Positions 1 through 9,329 of a DNA stretch of 64,000 nt are shown in pieces; the stretch's first letter is position 1, and every line of letters begins with the position of its first letter. The notes beneath the pieces are model-generated. The model was not told the origin of the DNA and did no database searches. It worked only from the letters and a program-made list of their open reading frames with translations. Both the position numbers and the translations under genes were made by a program. The stretch is taken from NCBI GenBank assembly GCA_017444825.1, contig JAFSVU010000034.1, positions 20,756-84,755 of the forward strand, in the 5' to 3' direction. This stretch comes from Clostridia bacterium (GTDB taxonomy: Bacteria > Bacillota > Clostridia > UBA1212).

Positions 1-1354
1 TCTTATGAATGACCTTGCTTACGGCAAGGTTATCGCCGCTGTCAAGTGTGCCGAGGCCCGAAAGATCGGCAAAATCCGAAAAAGCGGAAACGATGCCCAT
101 CACCTGGAGAACGTCGGAAAGCTCTTTTGAGAGGTCGAACTTAAACTCGGGGATGGCTGCGGAGCAATTGCCTTTTCCTGACGCGATAAGAGAGTTCAAA
201 CGGCCATTTTCCAATGACTTGATATAGTCGGACATATCCATGCCTTTTTCGGGGAGAAGAGCCACAAATGCATACTTTCCGCCCTTGTAGTATTTGACGA
301 AGCCCTCTTCACGTTCGCCCTTTATGTACCCCGATTCGGTGGAATACATAAGCTCCACATCACTGTCACCGTTTTCGCCGTGAAAAACGCCTTTCCGGAC
401 CTGATGGTCCTGATACTGCTCCTGCCAGATAGCATTAAAGCAAAGGGCATTCAGAAGAACCATGATCGTGTCTACGCCAACGTCATCATAATTGAGCACT
501 TTTTTGATCATGCCGTCCGTATTTTCGTCGCACCAGTTATTGATAATATCAACTGTCTCAGGATCGGTGAAGGAAGCCTTCGCAACAGCGGCTTTAAACA
601 GGCTCTCCACTGCTTCCAGAAAATCATTGCTTACGGAAAAATCTTCCCGGTCCGTAAAGAAGACCGCATTGGCGTCTTCAAGGGAGGCATCCTCCGAATT
701 TACAAGTCCGGAATAATAACTAAGTATTTCGGTATTGGCCTCTTCAAGGCTCATAGAGCCGAAAAGAACGTTTAGCATCTCCTCAAGAGTTTCGCCCTTC
801 GCTCCGTTTGCAGTCATAAGAAGCGCAGTCATCACAGAAAGAGGCGAGACAAGAGAGCCCCCTTCGCCGGAGCAAAGGTCCATAAGTTTAAGCGCAAAAT
901 CATTGTAATGATTTTTGAATTCTTCGCTGACGGATGATACGGGAGTGCCCTGTTTGGAAGAGCCAAGCGTAAGGAAAGTCACAAGCTCGCCCGCAGGAGT
1001 TTCAGCGGGAGGTGTTTCCGTGGGTCCCGGCACGTCGGTAGCAGAGGGAGATCCATCGGGAGTTTCCGGAGAAATTGTTTCGGGAGCCGCAGTCTCCTCT
1101 GAAGGAGATGGCATTGGAGTATCATCCTCTGTAAAAGTTACAAGCCCTGCGGTATCGTGAGCCGGATCTTCGGTCGCGAGAGTGTCATCAGTATTTTGAG
1201 GCTCTTCGCCGGGAGCGGGAGTCGGGACGGGCGTCTTGGTCACAAAAGATTCGCTTTTACCGTCATTTATAACAGGTTCGATCTTAGCGGGAGCGCAGGA
1301 CGCAAGACTCATTAAAAAAGCTATGCAGATAAAAAGGCAAATGATTTTTTTCAA
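1..1354 (-). CDS. Serpin-family protease inhibitor, lipoprotein (C-terminus cut by window edge)
   Basis: I read about 451 codons in one minus-strand frame that stays open to the left edge. The start is TTG (1352-1354) with AGGTGA six bases upstream. The N-terminus is a short hydrophobic signal ending in the lipobox LASC, followed by a Thr/Pro/Ser/Glu-rich linker (TPVPTPAPGEEP and similar). The body carries serpin hallmarks: an INNWCDENT stretch, then VLLNALCFNAIWQ (the usual LVNAxYFKGxW strand), AAIPEFKFDLSKEL, and LAVSKVIHK just before the reactive-centre region. The reactive loop that decides which protease is trapped lies outside the window, so the target cannot be inferred. The inference is a surface-anchored inhibitor protecting the cell from host or competitor serine/cysteine proteases. 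The gene starts 17 nt after the 3' end of tRNA-Leu and has no room for its own promoter. Confidence 0.88.
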   Translation of the reverse strand, partial: MKKIICLFICIAFLMSLASCAPAKIEPVINDGKSESFVTKTPVPTPAPGEEPQNTDDTLATEDPAHDTAGLVTFTEDDTPMPSPSEETAAPETISPETPDGSPSATDVPGPTETPPAETPAGELVTFLTLGSSKQGTPVSSVSEEFKNHYNDFALKLMDLCSGEGGSLVSPLSVMTALLMTANGAKGETLEEMLNVLFGSMSLEEANTEILSYYSGLVNSEDASLEDANAVFFTDREDFSVSNDFLEAVESLFKAAVAKASFTDPETVDIINNWCDENTDGMIKKVLNYDDVGVDTIMVLLNALCFNAIWQEQYQDHQVRKGVFHGENGDSDVELMYSTESGYIKGEREEGFVKYYKGGKYAFVALLPEKGMDMSDYIKSLENGRLNSLIASGKGNCSAAIPEFKFDLSKELSDVLQVMGIVSAFSDFADLSGLGTLDSGDNLAVSKVIHK

Positions 1355-1371
1355 TTTTAGTCACCTGAAAA

Positions 1372-1460
1372 TGGTGCCGGCGACCGGACTCGAACCGGTA
1401 CGGAGCTTTCACCCCGAGGGATTTTAAGTCCCTTGCGTCTGCCAATTTCGCCACGCCGGC
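1372..1460 (-). tRNA. tRNA-Leu (anticodon TAA), CCA encoded
   Basis: Read on the minus strand, GCCGGCG at the 5' end pairs with CGCCGGC near the 3' end, followed by discriminator A and an encoded CCA (1372-1374). The anticodon arm has GGGA/TCCC stems around a loop carrying TAA, which decodes UUA Leu codons. The long variable arm is typical of class II tRNA-Leu, and the T-arm contains GGTTCGAGTCC. Length is 89 nt including CCA. A sigma-A promoter lies just upstream, and the serpin gene follows on the same strand without a terminator. Confidence 0.95.
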
Positions 1461-1470
1461 GGCAACGCAA

Positions 1471-1499
1471 AGTATAACAACGGACAGCACCGTTGTCAA
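1471..1499 (-). promoter_or_regulatory. Sigma-A promoter of tRNA-Leu (and probably of the serpin)
   Basis: On the minus strand TTGACA (1494-1499) and TATACT (1471-1476) are separated by exactly 17 bases. The spacer itself contains an inverted repeat, CAACGG/CCGTTG. This is the only promoter seen upstream of tRNA-Leu and the serpin. Confidence 0.75.
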
Positions 1500-1545
1500 G
1501 ATTTATTTATTTATAGGCCACAGGGGCCGCTCACGGTATTGCCGC

Positions 1546-2529
1546 TCAGAACAGCTTCAGAAGAAGTGCCGCAAGAGGCATGGTCGCCATAGAGAGAATG
1601 GTCGAAACAGGCACCATCCGTCCCGCGGTTTCCCGGTCAAGGTCGAATTTTTCTGCGAATATGGAAGTGATGGTGGCGCAAGGCGCCGCGCTGCAAAGAA
1701 GCACCGTAACGGCCACCTCGTAGTTGTAGAAAATGCCCGTGAGTTTAAAGAGGTAGAGAACGCCAAAGGCCAGCATTGGCGCGAGTATATGACGCACCGC
1801 TATCGAAAGCCACATTCTGCCGCCTTTCAAAAGCCCCGAAATCCTGTTCTCAGCCATATGGTACCCCACCACAAACATGGAAAGAGGCACCACCGTATTT
1901 TTCAGGAAATCAATGGCCGTGGTTAAGAACGACGGCACGTACTGATCTATGGGGGCAAAGAATATCACAAGACCGATAAATATTGAGATGGTCGCGGGAT
2001 TGAGAAGTATCTTCTTCGGGGACATGTAGTATTTGATGTCTCCGGTGGCAAGATAACACCCAACTGTCCAGAGAAACAGCTGAAAGCCGATGTTAAACAC
2101 GGTTGCATATATGGCCGCGCCCTGTCCGAGGAATTTCTCGATCAGCGGAATGCCCATGTAGCCGCAGTTCCCGAATATAGCCGCGATCCTTACCGTTGAA
2201 AGGTTTTTGGTTTTGGTCTCGTCATCAGGTGAAGTTTCACCGGTTGATTTTCTTTTCCTGATGATGAGTATCACCGAAGCAGAAAAGAGAGCATGGCATA
2301 TAAAAGAAAACAGGACCGTAAAGCCAACGTTTTTTAGTATCCCGGAATCAAAAGGCCTTATATACGGTGCGATCAGCATTGCAGGCTGGGCAATGTAAAG
2401 GACATATCTCGAGATTCCCTTCGCCATATCCCGTCCACGTGTGAGCTTTAATTTGTTAAAAAGAAAGCCGGGGATGAGAAGCAGGCAAAGGGATGCGGTT
2501 GTAGCAAATACGGTCAGTATATCATTCAT
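1546..2529 (-). CDS. AEC-family (auxin efflux carrier type) permease
   Basis: 327 aa, the usual length of bacterial AEC transporters. About ten hydrophobic segments are visible in two blocks of five, separated by a charged loop around residues 90-110 (KRKSTGETSPDDETK). Family-like features are the early LIPGFLFNKL segment, the first-half GNCGYMGIPL motif and the second-half LLCSAAPCATITSIFAEKF region. Family members export or import small organic acids or related anions; the substrate cannot be read from sequence. The gene starts 13 nt after the stop of the 1004-aa lipoprotein with no clear Shine-Dalgarno of its own, so translation may depend on the upstream cistron. It is the last gene of the mre/pbp2 run. 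Confidence 0.85.
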   Translation of the reverse strand: MNDILTVFATTASLCLLLIPGFLFNKLKLTRGRDMAKGISRYVLYIAQPAMLIAPYIRPFDSGILKNVGFTVLFSFICHALFSASVILIIRKRKSTGETSPDDETKTKNLSTVRIAAIFGNCGYMGIPLIEKFLGQGAAIYATVFNIGFQLFLWTVGCYLATGDIKYYMSPKKILLNPATISIFIGLVIFFAPIDQYVPSFLTTAIDFLKNTVVPLSMFVVGYHMAENRISGLLKGGRMWLSIAVRHILAPMLAFGVLYLFKLTGIFYNYEVAVTVLLCSAAPCATITSIFAEKFDLDRETAGRMVPVSTILSMATMPLAALLLKLF

Positions 2530-2542
2530 TTTTAATAACCAA

Positions 2543-5500
2543 TCAGCCCACAGTCACTCTGAACGTGCGGCTGTCTGTGTAATTTTCCATGTCGACTATG
2601 AAGCTGTAATCAAAGAATCCTTCGGTGGTGTAGTTTACCTGGTAGCCGTCGAAGTCGGCCACGTTGTATACGTAATCCACCCAGCTTCCGTCCACAAGTT
2701 CCTGTATCTTGGGCCTTACAAGCTTTGTGAATCCGCAGACCCTGACGGCATTGGCGTTACGCCCACCTGTTACTGTGAATTCAGCCACGTCGTTTTCGCA
2801 CCCTACTATCGCGATGTAGTCGTCCTCGATGACCGATCCGGTCTTCACCTCAGAAACTCTCCAGGGATTGTTGATGGAGTCTTCTATTACGTAGGTAACG
2901 TTATCGTCATTGGTCTGGTTCGCCACACCGAAAGGCAACAGTATGAACACGCAATCAATGGTGTCGCCCTTCTTGAATTCAAGCACGTCAGCGTCCACGC
3001 CGATCTCCACCTTGTTCAGCATCCCGCCGTCGTTTATGACGGAATTTCTCATCACAAGGCCGTTTTCAAACGCCTTACCGCCAACAGTCATACTGAAGGA
3101 TTTCACTATGAAACCAAAGTTCTCAACGTCACTGCCGTTTCTCACGGAATAGTTGTAAAGGCTGTAGTACGGGTTATCGAGGGACAGCTTGTATATCTTT
3201 TCGGACTGTACGCCCTTTGTGTTGTTCTTCAGTTCCACAAGGGTGCCATCCTCCGACTTGTATTTGGTGGTTTCCATGCACGCGGACCTGGGATCAAAAT
3301 AGAACAGTGTAAAGGTCTTTCTGGCATCCTCGAAGGTAACGTCCTCAAGCACGGTGGCCTTCATGGAATAATATGTCCTGTTCTCGTCGTTAGACGGGAA
3401 TTCAACGTGGCGAAGGTCATAGGCAATTGTGCCGTCAAATGAAATGTATGAATAGTCAAGATCAGAATAGACCGGCCCCACCGAACGGATATACGAATCG
3501 GTGTATTCGGACTGGTAGACCTTGTTACCCACCTTGTATCTCAGGAAGCCCGGACGTCCCACTGAATTGAACTGGGGCTGCGTCGTCCACATAATACCGC
3601 TGCAACCGCGGAAGTCAGGCAACGTCCAGCCGTCTCTTCCGTATACGAAATAAGGCGCGATGCAGTTTGACTCTGTTGTACCTGTAGACAGGTGATAATA
3701 GCCAATGTGAAAACTTATAGAGGAGATCTGTTTAAGAGCGTGGGCTCCCCAGTTCTGGTAGAGATTTAGCATGGTGTAAGTTAGATCCTTCCCCGCCTCC
3801 ACCACAAGGGGATAAACGGTCACGCCCCACTGGGGATCCTTCGGATCGTAATAGCTTTCCTCGTTCTCGCCATGGAAGTTTTTACAGACCTCCGGCTGAA
3901 TCGGAGTGAGCATCATCTTATCGTCAAGGAGCGCGGCGGCCTCAAGACAGCCGTTTTCGCCTTTGCTGTAAAAATAGATCTTTCTGTTATCTGAGGAAGC
4001 GCTCACTTTTACGGTGCCTCCGTAGTAGTTGTTCCTGTTCTTGACCCTGTATGCGGTCTGAAAATCGGTTCCGGCAACAGTCAGTGTGTAGGCACCGACA
4101 TTGGTGTCGTATCCTGTGGCTTTAAACTTGGATGCTTTTGAATACTGCTCGGTGACCTCAAACGTCAGCGGATGGCGCTCGTAATAAGCCTCCATCTTTA
4201 GCTCGTCGAAATCATGCTTTCCGCTTGCATATATCCTGTGGCCGAACCTGCTGCTTGAGGCCTTCTTGTGGGAGCCCGTAATATCGATAAAAATTTCGAC
4301 GACGTAGTTGTCCCCTTCTGTGAAAACTCTGGTGCCTGTGACGCCGTCATCCTCGGCAATAACACCGAACACGCCCGCATCCTTTATATTAAAACCAATG
4401 TACTCAAAGTTTTCCACCGTTCCGTCTATGCTTTCAAGCAGGCTTCCGCCGGGCATACCGACGATAAGCTTCTCAACGGTGCTCTTCGGTATCTGATACC
4501 TGCCGCCGAACTCTTTAAGGTCGTCCTGGGCCACGTCATATATGATCCTGAGAGTGGAATGAAGCTTGTCGGAGTAGGAATGGAGCGTCTGCTCAAAGCC
4601 GTATTTGACTGTGGGTACGGAAGGCGCTTTGGCGAGGGAAACGTTCTCGATGATGACCTTGTCGTCCTCTGTGGCACCGTCAATGTCAAATCTGAGGCCC
4701 CTGATCTTCCCGCTTGTACCGTCGAAGTCGGGTATGTAAACATACACTCTTTCCTTGGTCGCACCCTGGGTAAACTTGAAATTTCTGCTCTGCTCCGGGC
4801 AGTATGAAGTATGGCCGTCATACGTGTAAAAGATCTGGCCGCTTGAGGCGCTTCCGTCGCTTGTGATATCGAATGCCACGCAGTTTGCGCCATTGAGAGG
4901 CTGGGACACGGCGAATACTATGTATGGATCAGAGCTCCTCTGAATAACAAACGAAAGCACGTCGTTTTCCACATTAACATCCGTGACGTCATGGCCGTTT
5001 CTTTCGTAAGAATCCAGGTGCACGGCATCGCCCTCCTCGTAGACGTCAACGGCCCCTTCCGGCGTTTCGAAAGCCAGTTCTCTGATATTTACTTCGTAAT
5101 AGTATGAGCCCAGTTTATTGGTGTTTGTCCTGGCTGACGATGAAGACGTGGTGTTGAACGTGAAGCCGTCATTGGTTTTTACGTAGCCGGTGATACCGCC
5201 GTTTACAAGTGGTACGCCGTTTGCGTTCATGATCGAAGTGAGACCCCGTTCACTCCCGCCCTTCAAAGTTATGTGAGCTCTTGAGTTCAGATTCTGAACA
5301 GTGAAGCCGTTTCTCTCGGGGGAGTCGTAAAAGCACTGGACCCCGTTCATAAGATCGTTCGCGTAAACTATACTTGAAGCCATAGCGGTCTCATCCTTTA
5401 TACTTCTCGGTTCGGGAGTCGGTTCCGGTTCGGCAGTAGGCAGATCAGTCTGTCCGGGCTTACCGGGGTCTCCTGTGTTCGTGCATCCCACAGCCGGAAG

Positions 5501-5557
5501 AAGAATGGCAAGTGTAAGCACAAGCGATATTACCGCGAGAAATCTCTTATTTTTCAT
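2543..5557 (-). CDS. Very large lipoprotein of unknown function
   Basis: 1004 aa. The N-terminus is a lipoprotein signal: basic MKNKR, a hydrophobic stretch and the lipobox AVGC, then a Thr/Pro/Glu linker (TAEPEPTPEP). The rest is soluble, rich in Tyr, Asn, Thr and alternating beta-like segments, with no further membrane segment. Residues roughly 170-310 (YIVFAVSQPL ... YVYIPDFDG ... IRGLRFDIDG) look like a jelly-roll carbohydrate-binding module, and similar beta-rich segments recur later. I do not recognise a catalytic motif. It lies 16 nt downstream of pbp2 in the elongation gene run, which suggests a role at the outer face of the membrane or in binding wall or glycan material. That is inference only. 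Confidence 0.7.
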   Translation of the reverse strand: MKNKRFLAVISLVLTLAILLPAVGCTNTGDPGKPGQTDLPTAEPEPTPEPRSIKDETAMASSIVYANDLMNGVQCFYDSPERNGFTVQNLNSRAHITLKGGSERGLTSIMNANGVPLVNGGITGYVKTNDGFTFNTTSSSSARTNTNKLGSYYYEVNIRELAFETPEGAVDVYEEGDAVHLDSYERNGHDVTDVNVENDVLSFVIQRSSDPYIVFAVSQPLNGANCVAFDITSDGSASSGQIFYTYDGHTSYCPEQSRNFKFTQGATKERVYVYIPDFDGTSGKIRGLRFDIDGATEDDKVIIENVSLAKAPSVPTVKYGFEQTLHSYSDKLHSTLRIIYDVAQDDLKEFGGRYQIPKSTVEKLIVGMPGGSLLESIDGTVENFEYIGFNIKDAGVFGVIAEDDGVTGTRVFTEGDNYVVEIFIDITGSHKKASSSRFGHRIYASGKHDFDELKMEAYYERHPLTFEVTEQYSKASKFKATGYDTNVGAYTLTVAGTDFQTAYRVKNRNNYYGGTVKVSASSDNRKIYFYSKGENGCLEAAALLDDKMMLTPIQPEVCKNFHGENEESYYDPKDPQWGVTVYPLVVEAGKDLTYTMLNLYQNWGAHALKQISSISFHIGYYHLSTGTTESNCIAPYFVYGRDGWTLPDFRGCSGIMWTTQPQFNSVGRPGFLRYKVGNKVYQSEYTDSYIRSVGPVYSDLDYSYISFDGTIAYDLRHVEFPSNDENRTYYSMKATVLEDVTFEDARKTFTLFYFDPRSACMETTKYKSEDGTLVELKNNTKGVQSEKIYKLSLDNPYYSLYNYSVRNGSDVENFGFIVKSFSMTVGGKAFENGLVMRNSVINDGGMLNKVEIGVDADVLEFKKGDTIDCVFILLPFGVANQTNDDNVTYVIEDSINNPWRVSEVKTGSVIEDDYIAIVGCENDVAEFTVTGGRNANAVRVCGFTKLVRPKIQELVDGSWVDYVYNVADFDGYQVNYTTEGFFDYSFIVDMENYTDSRTFRVTVG

Positions 5558-5573
5558 AAAAAGCTCCTTTCAG

Positions 5574-7742
5574 TCAATAGATTGGACCGTCTGTATTGAA
5601 CCATTTGCCCAGTCGCTGGCCGCTGCCCACAGAGTTTGAGTATCTGTCATACGTATGAGTGCCGGTAACGTCGCCCTCTTCGTATTTGCCCTCAAAGCAG
5701 CAATCCATTATCTCGCCGATCATGGGGAAAGTATTTCCGCTGTAGACACCGTGCTCCAGCATAAGTGTCAGCGCTATCTGCGGATCGTTGCAGGGAGCAA
5801 ATCCGGTATAAAAACCGTGGGACGACTGCTCATTGGTACCTGTCTGGGCCGTTCCGGTCTTTCCCGCCACAAAATATCTGGGGTACATGTTTACAAGCTT
5901 TGCGATAGCAGGGTAAGCCTCTATCATTCTCGTCATAGCGACTTTTACAAGATCCACCGCATCCTTGGAGACGCCTGTCTCTGTGGCTATCTTCTCGCGC
6001 TTGTAAACGATGCTGCCCTTCGCGTCCACAACGACGTTCAAAAGGTGCATATCGTAAAGCGTTCCGCCGTTTGCGATGGCGCCGGTGTAGCGGTTGACCT
6101 GGATAGGTGTAAAGGCTGTGTAGAGCTGTCCGATGCAGGTGGCCGCGGTGGATGCGTCATTCCACGCATGGTACCTTCCCGATTCGAATATATCCATGGT
6201 CTGCGGGTTGCTTCGTGATCCCTGGCGTTCCGGTATCTCTATGCCCGAGAACTCGCCAAGGCCGAACTGCTTCGCCCAGTAGTCGATATTCTCGATGCCC
6301 GCGTCAATGCCCACGGTCGCAAAATAAACGTTGCAGGACCTTCCCAGGGCCGCCACAAGGTTAACGTTATTGTGTATACCCAGGCATTTCATCTTTCTGC
6401 CGCCGGCCTTGATGTATCCGGGACAGTTTACGACCCTGTCCGCATCAGTTGCGCCGGATTCCAGAGCCGCAATGGCGATGATAGGCTTTATCATCGATCC
6501 GATAGGATAGGTTCCCTGGGTGGCACGGTTGATGCTCGGTGAGTCGTCAGCCTCAAGGATCTGCTTTATCTGCTCCTGAGCCTTGAAATCCGATGCCGGT
6601 GCGACGAAAAGGTTATTGTCGAAGCTCGGATAGGAGACCATGGCGTAGATGGCTCCCGAATTGACGTCGGAAACAATTGCGGCGCCGGCATTGCAGTCTC
6701 CGAAGTTGTCCTGCTCCTGAGGGGCTCTCGACACCGTATTCTTAACAATGGTATCCATGGACTCATAGAGTCTCTGCTGGAGCCTGATGTCGATGGTGAG
6801 GTAAACGTCGTAGCCCGCCCTTGGCGCCTGATATCCGGTCTCCTTTACGGTTCCGTCGGCACCGATGGCATATGACCTGTATCCTCTCTCGCCCCTAAGA
6901 TATGTCTCGTAGGACTTCTCAAGGCCTATCTTACCTATGACGTCATCCGCAAGGTAGCCCTGGTCTTTTTTCTGTTTGTATTCCTCTTCGTCGATGGCTC
7001 TGACATAGCCGATCACAGGACCCAGTGACTCATTGTTCACGTAATACCTGTAGTACGTTTCCTCGGTGGTGATACCGTGGAAGTCCCCGGATTTCGCCGT
7101 TATCTCGTCAATACTCGCCTTGCATGCATCGCTGCTGACAACGGTCGGTTTGATGGTATCCAGGCCGTATGCGTAGGTCGTATAACGCATGATCATTATT
7201 TTGTATGCCTCATAGTCCGAATAATCCTCGGATATGCCGAAAAGATTGGACCTGAGGTAGTTAAAAGCGGATCCCGGTGTGTCAAAATAGCTCTTGTCGG
7301 ACTTTGACGTGACAAGATCGTTCATAAAAGCCTGTTTGTTTCCGATTTCATAGGGTTCGTCGATCATCGGTCCCCAGGCCGGAGGATAGAGGAGATAATC
7401 GCCAAGGAAATTGGTGTACTCATCGCCGTTCTTCTCAAAAATGTTGACAAGCTCCAGGTACATCCTGTCGCGGTAGGACTGGTCATCGTCGGTGTTTATC
7501 ATATAGACCTTGTAGGAGGTCCTGTTTCCCGCCAGCAACACGCCGTTTCTGTCGTATATGTTTCCCCTTGGCGCGTCAAGAGGAAGCTTGTACTCAGTCA
7601 TTTCCTTAAGATCGTCGGCGTAGAGCTCGCTGTTTACCACCTGTATGGAAAACAGTCTCGCCGCAAGAAGGATCATGACCAATACAAGTCCGATCCCGAG
7701 ATACGTTATACGGTTATGAAGCAGCTTTTTAAGTCCGTTCAT
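5574..7742 (-). CDS. mrdA: Penicillin-binding protein 2 (class B, elongation transpeptidase)
   Basis: 722 aa. It cross-links peptidoglycan for side-wall growth as partner of a RodA-type polymerase. An N-terminal membrane anchor (about residues 12-32) is followed by the dimerisation-domain motif APRGNIYDRNG and by a C-terminal transpeptidase domain. The three active-site motifs are all present: S416-M-I-K419, S469-C-N471 and K628-T-G-T. Length is at the upper end for PBP2, with an expanded N-terminal region. It directly follows mreD, 3 nt away, as in classic mreBCD-mrdA operons; rodA is not in the window. Confidence 0.95.
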   Translation of the reverse strand: MNGLKKLLHNRITYLGIGLVLVMILLAARLFSIQVVNSELYADDLKEMTEYKLPLDAPRGNIYDRNGVLLAGNRTSYKVYMINTDDDQSYRDRMYLELVNIFEKNGDEYTNFLGDYLLYPPAWGPMIDEPYEIGNKQAFMNDLVTSKSDKSYFDTPGSAFNYLRSNLFGISEDYSDYEAYKIMIMRYTTYAYGLDTIKPTVVSSDACKASIDEITAKSGDFHGITTEETYYRYYVNNESLGPVIGYVRAIDEEEYKQKKDQGYLADDVIGKIGLEKSYETYLRGERGYRSYAIGADGTVKETGYQAPRAGYDVYLTIDIRLQQRLYESMDTIVKNTVSRAPQEQDNFGDCNAGAAIVSDVNSGAIYAMVSYPSFDNNLFVAPASDFKAQEQIKQILEADDSPSINRATQGTYPIGSMIKPIIAIAALESGATDADRVVNCPGYIKAGGRKMKCLGIHNNVNLVAALGRSCNVYFATVGIDAGIENIDYWAKQFGLGEFSGIEIPERQGSRSNPQTMDIFESGRYHAWNDASTAATCIGQLYTAFTPIQVNRYTGAIANGGTLYDMHLLNVVVDAKGSIVYKREKIATETGVSKDAVDLVKVAMTRMIEAYPAIAKLVNMYPRYFVAGKTGTAQTGTNEQSSHGFYTGFAPCNDPQIALTLMLEHGVYSGNTFPMIGEIMDCCFEGKYEEGDVTGTHTYDRYSNSVGSGQRLGKWFNTDGPIY

Positions 7743-7745
7743 GTT

Positions 7746-8432
7746 TTATCCTCTGAAGTCTATAGCTTTTCTTCTTCCTCTGCCCAGTTTACCGAGAGCA
7801 TAAGTGACCGGTACCAGAAGAGCGAGATAGACCACGTATGTGTAAAGAGACGAGGGAAGCGTCCTGTAAAGCAGATGTCCGAAGAAATCCTCGTACAGCA
7901 CAGGTGCTCTTGACGCGTAAAGCGAAAGGAATCTGGCGCCAAAACCCTCGACCAGTGTATAAAGCGTTATAAAAACAGGTCCCGACGATATGTAAAACAC
8001 CATCTTTCCTTTAAATGCGGGTCTCACGACGGCCGCGGTGATGATGCAAAAATACATGTATATCAGCCCGTAAAAACCAATGTACCTTCCCAGCGAAATG
8101 TCCACGGCAAGCCCGCTGAACAGCCCCAGAAACATGGAAAAAGTCCCGTCGCTGCTCATGGATATAAGCACAAGAAGCGCCAGCAGGATATTGGGCTTGG
8201 TCCCGAATATCCTCAGATCGTTAAAGAACGCCTCCTGAACGAATATCGCCAATGCCGCCGCAAACACCGAAAAAACTATTTTTCCTCTGGTGGTGGCATA
8301 GTCGAACTGCTCGGCGCCTCCAAGAATGGCATTTCCGGTATGCAGAATAAAGCTGTCCTTTGCACCGTGTGTAAAAGGACCGGGTCTTCCTCTTCTGAAA
8401 AAGCGCTTTATTGCTTTCGTGTTAAGAAACAT
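7746..8432 (-). CDS. mreD: Rod shape-determining protein MreD
   Basis: 228 aa from the ATG at 8430-8432, which has GGAGG six bases upstream. A longer reading from 8480 exists but lacks a better ribosome site. About five to six hydrophobic segments follow a basic N-terminus, matching MreD, the membrane subunit that links MreC to the PBP2/RodA elongation complex. Typical stretches are PNILLALLVLISM and LGLFSGLAVDISLGRYIGFY. It sits between mreC and pbp2 in the conserved order mreB-mreC-mreD-pbp2. Confidence 0.9.
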   Translation of the reverse strand: MFLNTKAIKRFFRRGRPGPFTHGAKDSFILHTGNAILGGAEQFDYATTRGKIVFSVFAAALAIFVQEAFFNDLRIFGTKPNILLALLVLISMSSDGTFSMFLGLFSGLAVDISLGRYIGFYGLIYMYFCIITAAVVRPAFKGKMVFYISSGPVFITLYTLVEGFGARFLSLYASRAPVLYEDFFGHLLYRTLPSSLYTYVVYLALLVPVTYALGKLGRGRRKAIDFRG

Positions 8433-8481
8433 CCGCTGCCTCCGAAGTAAAACGGGAAAACATCCCCGCCTCACCATCATG

Positions 8482-9306
8482 TCATCTGTCGATCATTATA
8501 AACACCTTGCTGAGAAGTGTCAGGTCCACCGCAGGCTCCACAAGAGCCGTAGTGATGCCGCTCTCCCTGTCTATAGAGACCGATTTGACAGTTCCCACCA
8601 TAACTCCCTGGGGGAACACACCGCCGCTCTCTGCCGTGACGATATTGTCGCCCACCTGAACGGAGGTCGTGGAGGAAAGCCTGTCAACTCTCAGCTCGTA
8701 GACCATCTTCTCATTTGAGACGCCTCTTACGCGTACAAGTTCGTTTGTACGCGACACGCGGCACATAAAAGCATTGTCCTCGTCAACAATTGTCAGTATC
8801 TTCGAGGAACCGAGTCCCTCCTCAGTGACAATGCCCACAAGGCCTTCAGGCGCAATGACCGTCGCGCCCCGCTTCACTCCGTCGTTCACTCCTCTGTCAA
8901 CGGTAAAAGTGTTAAACCAGTCCGTAACGTCCTCAGCCACAATCTGGGCAGGCAGCAGGTTGTAATCCGACGAATAATCATCGAAGTCCAGCATACGGCG
9001 GAGCTCATTGGTTTCAAGAATGAGTCTCTCTTTCTCATCCTCAAGCACCGGGATCTCGGCGTTCTTTTCTCTCAATTCCTCAAGCTCGGCCTTCACGCTG
9101 TTATAAGACGTAACGTAGGAGAACCAGTCGGAGATGCCTGTAGCGGCCTTCCTGAAGCCATTGGTTATGAGGGTCACCGGAGTACCCGCAATTCGGTAAA
9201 GTGCGTTAAAATCACCGTTGGGGCTGGCGGAAACAACTATGGAGACCACCAGCAGGATCGTTATGACCGTAAGTGCAAAAAGAGTTATCTGAGTTCTTTT
9301 ATTCAT
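8482..9306 (-). CDS. mreC: Rod shape-determining protein MreC
   Basis: 274 aa from ATG at 9304-9306, preceded by AAGGGG. One membrane segment near residues 7-26 is followed by a coiled coil (about 65-95, ELEELREKNAEIPVLEDEKE) and the beta-rich MreC extracellular domain with VDRGVNDGVKRGATVI and PEGLVGIV, standard family signatures. MreC forms filaments outside the membrane and activates PBP2. It ends a few bases before the longest possible mreD reading, so the genes are probably translationally linked. Confidence 0.95.
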   Translation of the reverse strand: MNKRTQITLFALTVITILLVVSIVVSASPNGDFNALYRIAGTPVTLITNGFRKAATGISDWFSYVTSYNSVKAELEELREKNAEIPVLEDEKERLILETNELRRMLDFDDYSSDYNLLPAQIVAEDVTDWFNTFTVDRGVNDGVKRGATVIAPEGLVGIVTEEGLGSSKILTIVDEDNAFMCRVSRTNELVRVRGVSNEKMVYELRVDRLSSTTSVQVGDNIVTAESGGVFPQGVMVGTVKSVSIDRESGITTALVEPAVDLTLLSKVFIMIDR

Positions 9307-9329
9307 AATTGACCCCTTGGAACCGTCCG

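Noticed and set aside
2441..3442. A 333-codon open frame on the plus strand
   Set aside because: Overlaps the large lipoprotein and the AEC gene start on the opposite strand; no ribosome site or recognisable motif.
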